Assembly (NCBI GenBank): GCA_037833965.1
Contig: AP031357.1
Location: 330,001 to 394,000, forward strand
Direction: 5' to 3'
DNA: 64,000 nt
DNA from: Marchantia polymorpha subsp. ruderalis
Taxonomy: Eukaryota; Streptophyta; Marchantiopsida; Marchantiales; Marchantiaceae
The notes beneath the pieces are model-generated. The model was not told the DNA's origin and did no database searches. It was given only the letters and a program-made list of their open reading frames with translations. How positions within the stretch are numbered: position 1 is the first letter of the stretch; each line of letters starts with the position of its first letter. Below are positions 35,380 to 46,539 of the stretch, one piece after another. The position numbers and the translations under genes were made by a program.

Positions 35380-36057
35380 GAGGCATGCTCATGAGGAGTT
35401 GGGACATTTTGGAATGAAGCGTACGTACAGCTTACTCCTTGGTCAGTATTGGTGGCGTGGTATGCATACACAGGTATAGCAATTGGTATCACGTTGTAGG
35501 GTTTATTGGTGGCGTGGTATGCATACACAGGTATAGCAGTTGGTATCACGTTGTAGGGTTTGTGATCATGTGAGCGCATCGTTCAATGCCTCGACACCAA
35601 AGTTACATCCTTACCTATCATGGGATTGGGTTACCGTTGGAGTTTAGATTTTGCTAGACCACTACCTTTGACTGTACGACATCATCGGTATGTGTTGATG
35701 ATGGTGGAGCATTTCTCCAAGTGGATTGAGTTGGTAGCACTACAAGACAAGGCGAGTGAGGGAGTAGCGTATGCTTTCCTTGACAGGGTGCTTAGTCACT
35801 TTGGTGCACCAGCTGAGGTGTTGACCGACCAGGGGACAGAGTTTCAGGGGGAGTTTCATGTCTTGTGTGACAAGACGCTGATTGATCACCGGACCACGTC
35901 TTGAGATCATCGAGAGGCAGTAGGTTTGGCTGAGCGGATAGTACAGACACTGAAGAGAGCGTTGCGCAAGTATGGCCTACAGAAGGGGCATCTTGGCAAT
36001 TGGGATATTCAGTTACCATGGTTGGCCATGTGATATCGATTCAGTCGTCAAGCATCC
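35380..36057 (+). pseudogene. A1 integrase core
   Basis: The HHCC zinc region is recognisable (HAHEELGHFGMKRTY... and SRCRVCDHV) but contains an in-frame 57-bp tandem duplication. The catalytic core shows the first Asp in YRWSLDFARPLPL, the second in VLTDQGTEF (about 35820) and the Glu in LAERIVQTLK (about 35925), that is a retroviral-type DDE. It would insert element cDNA. Stops and one frame change are present. The presence of a DDE enzyme matters because the terminal repeats are arranged in a way otherwise typical of tyrosine-recombinase elements. Confidence 0.82.
35448..35561 (+). repeat. 57-bp tandem duplication in A1 integrase
   Basis: Units 35448-35504 and 35505-35561 are nearly identical, starting ATTGGTGGCGTGGTATGC. 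The unit length of 19 codons keeps the frame. A2 has a single copy, so the duplication is private to A1. Confidence 0.9.
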
Positions 36058-36696
36058 TTGGCTTTGATTTCACCATATTTTCTATTGTACGGCCGAGATC
36101 CAAACTTGCGAGCAGCGATTCGTCGTGAGTCTAGCGAGGTGGTGAACCTTGATGATCCAGATATGTGGGTGAGAGTGTGTTCTCAATGTGCATTGCTCTT
36201 TCGGAGAGTTATGCCTGTAGCCTTCGAGAACCTTGCGATTGCTCAGCATAGGGATACGTTGCGGTATGCAACGATCCGCGGAGGAGGTTATCGACCATCG
36301 ATTTGTAGGTTCCGTGTGGAAGACTACGTCTATTTACAGCAAGCTGCATCAACTACGTTGTATGTGACGGCAACACGCACTATCTTGCGAGTGCGAGAGG
36401 TGTTACCTTCTGGAGTTCTCATGTTGGAGGGTCGTGACGGCGTTGTTTGGAAGGATCATGTGTGCAACTGTGCGCCATGCCACCTCCCAAACATTGATGG
36501 TACTATGGATCCAAGCTTGACGATTGTACATGCCGGCTTCAGGTGCATGTTATGTGGGTCAGCTGATCAGGCGCCCCATATGTTGGTGTGTGATAGGTGT
36601 TCTAGAGGATGGCACATGTCGTGCTTGACTCCATCTATCGATGTTGTTCCTACTGGACGGTGGGTTTGTCCTCGATGTAATTCAGAGGGTAGATGA
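36058..36696 (+). pseudogene. A1 integrase C-terminal region ending in a PHD finger
   Basis: An intact 212-codon frame. Residues 1-30 (SPYFLLYGRDPNL) are the usual end of a Ty3 integrase core, 60-135 the SH3-like C-terminal domain (FRVEDYVYLQQ, ILRVREVLPSGVLMLEGRDG). From residue 161 (36538) a C4HC3 PHD finger follows: CMLC, VCDRC, WHMSC, WVCPRC with correct spacing and the conserved Trp before the last pair. PHD fingers bind histone H3 tails, so this may replace the chromodomain as a targeting module. A2 keeps the same finger (39623-39780), with one stop in it. Upstream frames are broken, so no full polyprotein is possible. Confidence 0.85.
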
Positions 36697-36841
36697 CTGG
36701 ATCTTCACATGTTATGAATTGCTGATAGGCAACTAACGATGGGGCGACATAGCACCTGGCCTACTGGTTCGTGCACCCATGAAGTTGCATAACATGTAGT
36801 TGTAGATAGGGCTACCTGGGAGTAAGAGGGACCTGACCGCC

Positions 36842-36855
36842 AGCTAGGGGGGCGA
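36842..36855 (+). other. Polypurine tract of A1
   Basis: The purine-rich AGCTAGGGGGGCGA directly precedes X1, marking the expected start of plus-strand synthesis and hence the left border of the reverse-transcribed LTR at X1. A2 has GCTAGGGGGACG at the same position (39461-39474, minus strand). Confidence 0.65.
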
Positions 36856-37373
36856 GTTGTGATATCTTTGTGTGTGGACACTCCCGTTCCTTGTGTATAT
36901 GTGTGAGTTGTGAGTAGAGCATGTCAGCGATGTATGATGTTTGGCGATAGCAAGTCACACGACAACTGTCATGTGTATACACGTTAGTGCAGTTGCAGAT
37001 CGACGTTGGTGTCGATTTGAGTTCAGACACGCTGGATTCGAGTGTGAGTCGGATGACGTTGAGAGTCGGCTAACGTTGAGACGCGGACCGTAGGCTAGTT
37101 CAACTTTCCAGGTTCATATTCGTGGCGAGCTCGAAGAACTAACAGTTCTTGGAGTTGAGCCTTTCGCGCAAGGGTCAATCCCATTAGCTTCGACTCTTAT
37201 TCTACATGCGAGTAGTGAGTTTGGCTCGACTCTTTGTACAGTTTGTGTTTTGAAACTGATTTTAGTTGTGATACCTTTGTGTGTGAACACTCTCGTTCCT
37301 TGTGTATATGTGTGAGTTGTGAGTAGAGCATGTTAGTGATGTATGATGTTTGGCGATACTGAGTAGCACGACA
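36856..37373 (+). repeat. X1-Y2-X2 compound 3' terminus of A1
   Basis: X1 (36856-36966) and X2 (37265-37373) are about 110-bp near-identical copies starting GTTGTGATAYCTTTGTGTG and ending CACGACA. Between them lies Y2 (36967-37264), the second copy of the 5' terminal Y1. The X1-Y2 junction reads CACGACA-AC-TGTCATG, that is element end, two bases, element start. X2 ends at the GAGG target duplication. Confidence 0.88.
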
Positions 37374-37377
37374 GAGG

Positions 37378-38966
37378 TCATAATTCGAAGGAACGAATCG
37401 GGAAGACTCAAGTAGCGGTAGGAGGTACAAAGACCCATCTTCTCCGAATACCTAGTAAGGTATTCGGGCAGGGGTATTCGGTTTTTGGAGATGGTGACGA
37501 AGTATCCCTAGGGAAGTAAAAGATAGCGCCCCACGGGAAAGAAGTTTGAATGACGGCACCTTCATTTCACATGAGTTGGATAAACCGTAGCGATAGCGGG
37601 ATATACCTGAGGGAACAAGAGTTTGGTGCTCACATTCCACGAACATATTATCGCATTGACGAGAGATTGGGGTGCGGAAGCTCAAACAAGAGGAAGTAGC
37701 TATGGCTGTCCGATACGATTATCCGCTCTGAAAGTTTTCGAGGCAGGATTGTGAGCTCATCGTTGCGAATTAATCCTCGTGAAGATGGACTTTTTGCTTT
37801 GAGGTTGAAATTGGGTGAGCGCAGCGATAGTGCAAGAGTGGGACAACCGTGGTTTACCGAAGAGACGTGGCAAATTTAAGATTGGAAGAAAGTCTTGGGA
37901 CGTTGCGCATGTGACGATGGCGACCTTACCTTTGACAATGAGAGTGTCAAGGTAACAAGAGAGGAGGAAAATGCCTACACGACTTTGTTCAAGCATCCGC
38001 GCACCGGCAAGAATGGCGATCGTACCATCTGGTACCACGATCGGCTCAGAAGTAATGTGGCGATGGCGTTAATGCAGATTTTTCGACCAGCTCGAAACAC
38101 TTACATGATGACTTGGCAGGTTGGGTTCGTGGAACGAGCATTGTGAGGATATTGTTTTCATTGGATGCTCATCTTTTGGACTGCTACATGGCAACACATC
38201 GGGCTAGTTCCAGGAGAATCAGCCAGTTACTTGTCCCCATTTTTGATTAACTTCTATAGGGGTATGGGATTGTTAACTTCTGAAGAGAGGAGAAAATTCT
38301 TGTTGCAAATTCAGGCTCAGGAAGAAGAAGAGGTTGTGAGTGCCAATGAGGTCGACACGAATCCAAAGGACGAGCCGATTAGTTTGCCTCCGCAGAGAAG
38401 AGAACGGCCCAGGGGCTGATAGGAATCACAACCACGGAAGAGAAGTAGGACACATGAGGTCACTGTGTCAGACGAACGTATACACCGGGCAAGTTGAGAT
38501 CAACCAATTCTCAGGCCAGGTCAAAGATGAAAGCCAGGCGGTTGATACTGGAAGTGGACAGCAGCACGGAGAGTAAAGCTGCTGCGTCGCGGGGACGTCC
38601 CATTCCAAAAGCGGGAGCAAAGGTGAATATGATGAGAGAGAAGGAAGCACCCGTGGATAAGGAACTTTAGACTTTTGGAGTGAGTACTACGCAAGTAGTG
38701 CCAAGCCGGGCTACGAAGAAAGAAAAAGGTAAAGCTATCATGACGGAGGAAGTATCTCCGGGACGAGATATGGTTCCTTCAGCGGGTATTAGGATGAAGA
38801 CTGCTCTGAAGAGACCCGTTGAAGTGTTGGCATTGTCATCAGACACTTAGAAAGACCATGTGGCCATGGAGAAAGTTATTGAGGGCCATCAAAGAAGTAG
38901 GTGGAGAAGCGTTTGCACCACAAAAGATGGTGTGACCTCGGACGTCCACCGGGTTAGTCATATTGG
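37378..38966 (+). pseudogene. D2 coiled-coil protein gene, N-terminal part
   Basis: Family D N-terminal domain in a decayed frame: KVLGRCACDDGDLTFDNESV (about 37890), NGDRTIWYHDRLRSNVAMAL (about 38005), WQVGFVERAL, LSPFLINFYRGMGLLTSEE (about 38225), then an acidic, Arg-rich linker with VDTNPKDE. The corresponding D4 blocks are VLGRCAGEGGDLLFEADSV, NGFRTRDYKDRLRRNVATAL and LSPYLIVFYRAMGCLTNAE. Several stops occur. The gene is cut at 38967-38970 by A2 and resumes at 54781. Function as for D4, unknown. Confidence 0.72.
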
Positions 38967-38970
38967 AGTC

Positions 38971-39460
38971 TATCGTGCGAATACGTATCTCCGTACACTC
39001 TACATCGCTGACATGCTACTCACATACATATACGCACACATACACACATATAAAGCGCGAGAGAGAACACACTCGAATGTCACAACTGAAATAAACGGGA
39101 GATTCCCCATTGAAATTTCCGTCGGTGGTTTAACCTACTGGCAAAACTGTCACCGTCACAAACATAGTCAAGCCAAACCCACTCCACACTTGGAGATTGC
39201 AGGTCGATGCTCCTGGACACTACTCCCAACGCGCTAGGCTTGACTCGAAGAACTGACGTTCTTCGAGCCGTCCCCGACTGTATACCCATCACGACTCAAG
39301 CTCGACACTATTTTTAGCAAGACACCAAAAACTGCATGACAGCTGTTGTGCAAAAACGTATTGCCGTACACTCTACATCGCTGACATGCTACTCACATAC
39401 ATATACGCACACATACACACATATAAGGCGCGAGAGAGAACACACTCGAAAGTCACAACT
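38971..39460 (-). repeat. X1-Y2-X2 compound 3' terminus of A2
   Basis: In element orientation X1 is 39460-39342, Y2 39341-39087, X2 39086-38971. X units start AGTTGTGAC and contain TATATGTGTGTATG and AGCATGTCAGCGATGTA, the latter also in A1 X. Y2 starts TGTCATGCAGTTTTTGG and ends CGTTTATTTCA; a related Y1 lies at 54516-54776. The X1-Y2 junction reads ACAACA-GC-TGTCATG. Y2 contains the palindrome CTCGAAGAAC-GTCA-GTTCTTCGAG. Confidence 0.87.
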
Positions 39461-39622
39461 CGTCCCCCTAGCTGGCGGTCAGGTTCCTCTGATTCCCAGG
39501 TAGCACTATCTACAACTACATGCTATACACCTTTGTGGGTGCGCGAACCAGTAGGCCGGGTGCTATGTCGCCCCATCGTTAGTCGCCTATCTTCAATTCA
39601 TAACATGTGAAGATCAAGTCAT

Positions 39623-40296
39623 CTACGCCTCTAAAGTACATCGAGGACAAACCCATCGTTCAGCCGGAATAACATCGATAGGCGGAGTTAGGCACGACAT
39701 GTGCCATCCCCTAGAGCACCTATCACACACCAACATACGGGCTGCCTTACCAGCTGATCAACACAGCATGCACCTCAAGCCAGCACGTACTATCGCTAAG
39801 CTTGGCTCCATAGTGCCATCTACGTTTGGGAGGTGGCATGGCGCACAATTGCGCACATGATCCTTCCAAACAACGCCGTCACGACCCTCCAACAGGAAAA
39901 CTCTAGAAGGTAACACCTCCCGCACTTGCAAGATTGTGCGTTCTACCGTCACATCCAATGTCGTCGATGTAGTCTGCTGTAGATAGACGTAGTCTCCCAC
40001 ATGGAATCTACGAATCGATGGTCAAAAACCTTCTCCCCGAATGATTGCATATCGCAACGTATCTCTATGTTGAGCAATCACAAGGTTCTCAAACGCTGTT
40101 GGCATAACTCTCCAAAAGAGCTCTGTCCGCTAAATAACATACTCTCACCCACATATTTGGGTCATCAAGGTTCACCACCTTGCTAGACTCACGACGAATC
40201 GATGTTGGCAAGTTTGGATCTCGGCCGTACAATAGAAAATATGGTGAGAACCAAGCCAAGGATGCATGCCGACTAAATTGATATCCCATGGCCAAC
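39623..40296 (-). pseudogene. A2 integrase C-terminal domain and PHD finger
   Basis: Continues the integrase interrupted by B2: FSPYFLLYGRDPNL (about 40250), MGDYVYLQQTTSTTLDVT (from 40000), LEGRDGVVWKDHVRNCAPCH, then the PHD finger CMLC, VCDRCSRGWHMSC, RWVCPRC ending at 39623. One stop lies inside the finger, after the first Cys pair. All zinc-binding residues match A1, showing that the finger belongs to the family and was not picked up by one copy. Confidence 0.8.
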
Positions 40297-40716
40297 TGTA
40301 ACATTAGGGTTTAGAGAGAAGCTCACTCGAAGATAGAAACGTAAACTCTGAAGATGAGAGATACCATTAATGGTTCTTCTCTCCCTTATATAGCTCTCAC
40401 CAACAAGTACAAGGAGATAAGATCTAATCCCCACCATCTATCCCACTCATAGTGGATGGATGACATGGCGTATAACACTAACAAGCACACGGATCGCTGA
40501 CGTGACGATTCCAACTAACACACTAACTAACACACTCAATCCTTACCTACAAGCACACGGATTGCTAACGTGGCACTGTCAACTAACACATCCACTGTGT
40601 ACCTACCAAGTGCGCGGATCGCTGACGTGACAGCTATGACTAGTGCACACTAAAGTATCTACATCAATATTTAGAGTAACCTCTACTTTAGTTCTAATTA
40701 ACTAAAGATGGTTACA
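40297..40716 (-). repeat. B2 3' LTR
   Basis: 420 bp, ends TGTAAC and GTTACA, with the same ACGT-motif array and TATATAA box (40386-40392) as the B1 LTRs. Confidence 0.92.
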
Positions 40717-40729
40717 AACCTCCTTCCTT

Positions 40730-43470
40730 TTAAGATGCAACGTCCTCGTTGCACATACGTTCAAACTCCTGAACTATCAAAGGTGCATTTGCCAAATTTT
40801 TAGCTAGTTTCCAAGTTGATTCATACGATGGATAGCCTTTCTATTGAATCAAATACTCTACTTTGGAATATTTATGACCTCGAATACGTTTCTTGAGTAT
40901 CTTTTCTACTTTAAACTCCTCATGATCTGCTATCAAGGTTGGAAAAGGAGGTGGTGCTGGTTGGTTGGTGAATTGTTTTGGTCGTGGTACATGTTTTCGC
41001 AATCGTGACACATGAACTACTGGGTGTATTTTCATATGTGACGGAAGTTTCAACTTGTATGACACTTCACCAACGCGCTTCAAAATCAAAAATGGACCAA
41101 TGAACCTAGGGTTCAACTTTGGTGTTCCTACAATAGACAAATTTGTTGTAGATAACCAAACGTGATCTCCAACCTCAAAAACCACTTCTCTACAATGAGC
41201 ATCGGCATGCTGCTTTTGCCGATTTTGAGCTATCACCAACTTCTCCTTGGCCTGATGTAGTCCTCGGTGAATATGCTCCACAAACTCGTTGACTACTTGA
41301 CCCTCACATGACCTGCAATGGCTGTATCATGACTTTTTGCCAAAATCATTGTGCGCAAATCGTGATCTTGTGGAATCCATATACGCTGATTGTAAAACGC
41401 CAAACCTCGAGATTTCTCTGCCTTTCTAGTTTGTAGTGCCCGAGTGATCTCTTCATCCTCCTTTGTGGCTTGTGACATCTTGCTCCACCAATCCGCCTGA
41501 ATTTTCAATTCTGCAACATGATTCAAACAAGGCATGCGTGTGAGAGCATCTGCAAGTTGCTTCTTTCCCTCCACGTACACAATCTTCATGTTGAAGCGTT
41601 GATGCCATTCCGCCCATCGAATTTGTCGTTTGGACAAATCCTTCTAAGATTCCAAATAAACCAAGGGTTTATGATCAGTCTCCATCACAAACTCTTTATC
41701 ACCCAAGTAATGCTTCCAATGTTTGGTTGCCAACACGATGGCTAACTCCTCCCGTTCTGTCGTGTGATAATTTTGTTCCGCCGCCACCTACTTTCAAGAA
41801 TAGAAAGCAACTCGATGCCATCCATCCTTCCATTCTTGTTGAAGTATGCCACCTACTGTTGTACCTGATGCGTCAGTGGCCAACTTGATAGAACGGTTAG
41901 GATCATACCACTTGAGAATAGGTGCGTGTAACAAAGCATCTGTCAATGCTTGAAAAGCTAACTCTTGAGCTGTTCTCCATCTCCGTTTTTGACCTTTCAC
42001 TAAAATGGAAGTCAAGGCCTGAGCTAGGCGAGCAAAATCTTTCACAAATCTACGATAGAATCCAGTGAGCCATAGAAAACTCTTCAATTGAGTTTGATAC
42101 TCAGGTGCTATCCATTTCTGAATGGCATCTATCTTCTCACTCATCACTTGGATTCTTGTAGCTGTAACTCTATGACCCAAGTAATCTACCTCTGACTTGC
42201 CAAATTCACAATTAGAAGCTTTGGCATACAATTGATTGTCTCTTAAAACTTGAAGTACCTCTCGTAAATGACTTCTATGATCACTCAAAGTTTTGCTATA
42301 CACCAATATATCATCTAGAAAAACAATGACAGATTTATCTAGATAAGGGCAAAAGATATCGTTCATCAATCCCATGAATGTAGCTGGTGCATTAGTGAGA
42401 TCAAAAGGCATCACCAGATACTCAAAGTGTCCATACCTAGTACGAAAAGCTGTCTTGTGAACATCTTCATCTGCAATTCGAATTTGATTGTAGCCGCTTC
42501 TCAAATCTAGCTTGGTGAAGTACTTCGCTCCTTGAAGTTGATCAAACAAATCATCCATACGAGGTAATGGATATTTGTTTTTCACCGTTTGCTGATTCAA
42601 CCCGCGATAATCGATACATAGTCTCATGGATCCATCCTTCTTCTTCACAAAGAGTACTGGAGCTCCATAAGGTGAAACACTTGGTTAAATGAATCCCTTG
42701 CTCAACATCTCCTCCACTTGAGCTTTGCATTCTTCCAATTCGTTTGGAGCCAAACGATATGGAGCTTTGCAAGTTGGTGTACTTCCAGGTATCACCTCAA
42801 TCTTGTGATCTACTCGCCTCCTTGGTGGTAATCCTGCAGGTAGATCATTTGGTAAAACATCTTTATACTCCATAAAAATGTCGTTCAAGGACTCCGGGAT
42901 GTAAGGTTTGTCCGTGGACCCAATATTTCTTATAAGTCCAAGGAAACATACATCATCTCTAGAAATGGATGTTGTACCCATCACAAAGAGGGGAAAATTC
43001 CTATTCTGAGATCTAATTCTATCTCCATAGATCTTCCATCCACTACTTGTAATCACTTTTCTTCTCCAATCTACCTTCGGATTATATTGTTCCATCCATG
43101 GCATTCCAAGGATGACATCATATCGAGCTAAACGAATTACTCTCCATTCAATGCTCTCCTTGTATCTACCTATGGATAATTCTACACTCCGTGGTAGTGT
43201 TTCTATCACTTAAGTTTGCCCGTTTGGCAATTCAACTTCTTCACTCACATCCTTCATTAACATCAAACCTAACTTCATAGCAACACTCCTTGATACAAAA
43301 TTCTCCGTTGCTCCAGGATCAATTAAAACTCTCACCTTGTGTCCTTCCATGAAACCATCAGTGACAATGAGTTGAGCATGCTTCTTACTCCTTCCATGAG
43401 CTCCCAACCATTGCCTTCTTCCAACCTCGCCTTTTCTTCGCTTTGTAGAACCAGTACAGCCGCGAGGCAA
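40730..43470 (-). pseudogene. B2 pol, integrase core deleted
   Basis: Protease (VLIDPGATENFVS, about 43290), RT with [17 protein letters not shown] (42648) and FLDDIL (about 42320), RNase H ([12 protein letters not shown], about 41880) and the start of the integrase zinc region (AKSHDTAIAGHV) are followed at about 41285-41300 by a direct jump to VNEFVEHIHRGLHQAKEK, so the catalytic core is lost. The C-terminal domain (VGDHVWLSTTNLS) and chromodomain (VEKILKKRIRGHKY, to 40730) remain. Stops include TAA after NGQT and TAA after KGFI, both also in B1. Confidence 0.9.
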
Positions 43471-43472
43471 GA

Positions 43473-44625
43473 TTACTGGTGATCTTTGTTTCCCGAAACT
43501 TCTTCCTCCACCTCTTCATACTCTATCCACTTCATATTATTGAACGTTCGTTGCTGCATGGGCCGTCCTCCTTGTTGTGTCGGCCAAACTTGACTAAACT
43601 TGGCTATGTGACCCATTCGTCCACATGCATAGCATTGACGATTGTAACGAACTCCAGCTCCTCCTCGAACCATTCCGTTATTTGCATAACCTTCTTGCAA
43701 ATTCGGAACTTCTGGTCGCCGAATCTCACCTCCAAATCTTGGTGGTGGTACTCTTGTTGATGCAAAACCTTCTCTGCGTCGAAGGTTTCCAAACTCAGTG
43801 TTGGACCAGATGGATCTCGAAAATTGATCACTGGTTCACCGTGTGTGACACCAAAAGCATCTGAATTTCATTGAGCAATTGCGATTGCTTCATTCACAAC
43901 AGATGGATTGCTTACGATCACCTCCTTTCGAATTCGATCTTTCAAGCCTCGTTTGAACACGTCCAAGGCTTCAGCTCCACTCATATCCATGATAGATACT
44001 TGAAGATCACAAAATTCTTCAATGTACTCATGAATACTTCCTTTCTGCTTCAGATCCCACAACTTCATTCTTGCCGTTTGAAGAGAATCCACCGCTTGAA
44101 AATTTTGCAGAAGTACTTCCTACATTTTACTCCACGAAATGGTAGCACCTCGTTCTGAAAGCATTCTCTCCCATGTTGTGTACCATGTGATAGCGTTATC
44201 CGTAAGATAAGATCTCATGAACATTCTTGCAATATAATCAGAAACATGAAAATGAGATAAATGAATATTCATCCTCATAATCCATCCCTCTAACACTCTC
44301 ATTGCTCTACTCTCTTTGTAAGTTTCCACCTTACAGGATTTCCCATTCGAAGCAAAAGATTTGTTTGATCTTCAATCTCTTGAAGACGTCTCCTATTTGC
44401 CTCTGCTGCATTGGTTGGTTCTGGCTGAACTTGGCAAGCTTGAACTTGAGGTTCAACTTCCATGTCTCCAACTCTCTCTCTCTCTACTTTCTCACTCCTC
44501 AATGCAAAGATTTTATCTTCCATGGCTTGCTGCTTGGTGTGCCCATCTACTATCCCTTTTTTCAACTCCTTCATCTCCGCCATGATTGCATTGAGAACCT
44601 CACCCATATCAATTGATGTCCCCAT
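43473..44625 (-). pseudogene. B2 gag
   Basis: Starts MGTSIDMGEVLNAIM and follows B1 gag through the capsid core to the zinc knuckle CYACGRMGHIAKFS, where the last Cys is changed to Ser, and ends NKDHQ. Stops and small indels break it. The change of the final zinc ligand would by itself weaken RNA binding. Confidence 0.85.
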
Positions 44626-45238
44626 GCTTTCTCACACTCCCTCTAATACAAACTGAATATAATCACTATGTAACCTCTTAACAAAGGAGTCACAAAAGGT
44701 GTAGGTGATTCTATCAAAGCTCTTTGTACTACTCTCCATAATTCCTCACAAGAAAATCTCTCCATATCCTCTTCTGTTTATATAATGTTCTAATCTCTAC
44801 ATAAGTGCTGAATCAAACCGGGATAGGTGGTTCGCGATTCAAATCCATGAAACATTTAGTATAGAATGTATATAGTACAATCCCAAGTCTCTCCATAAGT
44901 AACTATTGGAAGAATCAGTGGCACTCTCGACTCCATCACTATAGTCATAAAATCTACACCCGAACAAGCCACAAGATACATCCAAAAATGATGTTTCTCC
45001 ATGCAACGAAGGTGAATATCGAATAGGTTAGGAATTGGCAAGTGCGGTACTGGATTCCTCTCAATCCCGTCCATATCTGCAAAACTACAATTTTCAGCTT
45101 CCACCTCTCTCTACATGCAGATGAATGACCTCTGCCAGCCTCTATACAGTCTCAAGACTACACTCCATCATCACTCACTTGCTATTCCATGAGGGATAAT
45201 CCACACTCAAGGAAAAAGCAAGGTTGCTCTGATACCAT

Positions 45239-45657
45239 TGTAACACTAGGGTTTAGAGAGAAGCTCACTCGAAGATAGAAACGTAAACTCTGAAGATGAG
45301 AGATACCAACAATGGTTCTCCTCTTCCTTATATAGCTCTCACCAACAAGTACAAGGAGATAAGATCTAATCCCCACCATCCATTCCACTCCTAGTGGATG
45401 GATGATGTGGCACATTACCTAACAAGCACACGGATCGCTGATGTGGCACACCCAAATAACACACTAACTAACACACTCAATCCTTACCTACAAGCATACG
45501 GATTGCTGACGTGGCACTGTCAACTAACACATCCACTGTGTACCTACCAAGTGCGCGGATCGCTGACGTGGCAGCTATGACTAGTGCACACTAAAGTATC
45601 TACATCAATATTTAGAGTAACCTCTACTTTAGTTCTAACTAACTAAAGATGGTTACA
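45239..45657 (-). repeat. B2 5' LTR
   Basis: 419 bp, ends TGTAACACTAGGG and GATGGTTACA. It is adjacent to the initiator Met-tRNA primer site on its inner side. Confidence 0.92.
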
Positions 45658-46443
45658 CCAATCATGGTAACCAAATATCCAAGTCCCCAAGATGACCTTT
45701 TTGGAGGCCATACTTGCGCAACACACTCTTCACCGTATGTACAACACGTTCAGCTAAACCATCTGACTCTGGATGATCTCGCGACGTGGTCCGGTGATCA
45801 ATCAGCACCTTGTCACACAAGACCTGAAACTCACCCTAAAACTCAGTCCCCTGATTGGTCAACACCTTAGCTGGTGCACCATAGTGACTAAGCACCCTGT
45901 CAAGGAAAGCATATGCTACTCCCTCACTTGCCTTGTCAGGTAATGCCACCAACTCAATCCACTTGGAGAAATGCTCTACCATAACCAACACATAACGATG
46001 ATGTCGTACAGTCAAAGGTAGTGGTCCAACAAAGTTCAAACTCCAACGGTAACCCAACCCCATGATGGATAATGGATGTAACTCTTGTGTCGGGGCATTG
46101 AACGATGCCCTCAACCAATCACAAACTACGCAACGTGATACCGACTGTTGTACTTGAGTATGCATACCACACCACCAATACTGACAAATGAGTAAGCTGT
46201 ATGTACGCTTCACTCCAACTCCTCATGAGCATGCCTCACAATGCGTGCTCTTTGAGCTGGATGTGGTACTACTCGTACCCTACCGTTCTCCCACACCCGG
46301 AGAACATGTGATCCCTCCAATCGATATCTCTTTGCCTGTTGGAGAACACGATCTCGCTCTTTAGCACCCACTGTGTCTGGCACCATGCTATTCCGTAGGA
46401 ACTCCAACACCAATGCATCATCGTGAACATCACGGTGATCCAC
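45658..46443 (-). pseudogene. A2 integrase, zinc region and catalytic core
   Basis: Reads ARIVRHAHEELE (His pair), MKRTYSLLICQYWWCGMHTQ, SRCVVCDWL (Cys pair), then YRWSLNFVGPLPL (first acidic position changed to Asn), VLTNQGTEF (second Asp changed to Asn), and DHPESDGLAERVVHTVK with the Glu. Only one copy of the 57-bp unit duplicated in A1 is present. B2 interrupts it at 45657, and it continues at 40296. Loss of two catalytic Asp residues here indicates decay, since A1 retains both. Confidence 0.82.
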
Positions 46444-46539
46444 AACACCATCCTCAACTTCAGGATCTGAAGGTCGATCATCTACTCTTTGATTAGAGTA
46501 AGATGTCAGATGATCCTCTCTACTAAAGTCTCCACGTAA

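Larger units (their letters stand above)
14996..37373 (+). mobile_element. A1: Ty3/gypsy-type element with methyltransferase and PHD finger, permuted LTRs
   Basis: The element runs from TGTCATG to CACGACA and is flanked on both sides by GAGG (14992-14995, 37374-37377). Without the nested D1 and B1 it is about 10.2 kb. Order: repeat Y (14996-15293), self-complementary primer-binding site, 3.4-kb leader, gag, ORF2 (methyltransferase, reverse transcriptase, RNase H, integrase, PHD finger), polypurine tract, then X-Y-X (36856-37373). Many stops, several frameshifts, a deletion of protease plus methyltransferase motif I and a 57-bp tandem duplication show it is dead. It sits inside D2. A2 on the other strand has the same structure. 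Confidence 0.88.
40297..45657 (-). mobile_element. B2: chromovirus copy with integrase deletion
   Basis: LTRs at 40297-40716 and 45239-45657; flanking bases CCAAC and CCAAT are an imperfect target duplication. The primer site is at 45226-45237 and the polypurine tract at about 40717-40732. The internal region is 686 bp shorter than in B1 because most of the integrase is missing, so B2 could only move with help. Inserted in the A2 integrase gene at a spot where A1 reads continuously. Confidence 0.93.

Noticed and set aside
36856..37373. X-Y-X first read as a small TRIM element (short LTR, core, short LTR) inserted at the end of A1.
   Set aside because: Y also forms the 5' end of both A elements next to the primer site, the polypurine tract abuts X1, and the 4-bp duplications lie outside Y1 and X2, so X and Y are the element's own termini.
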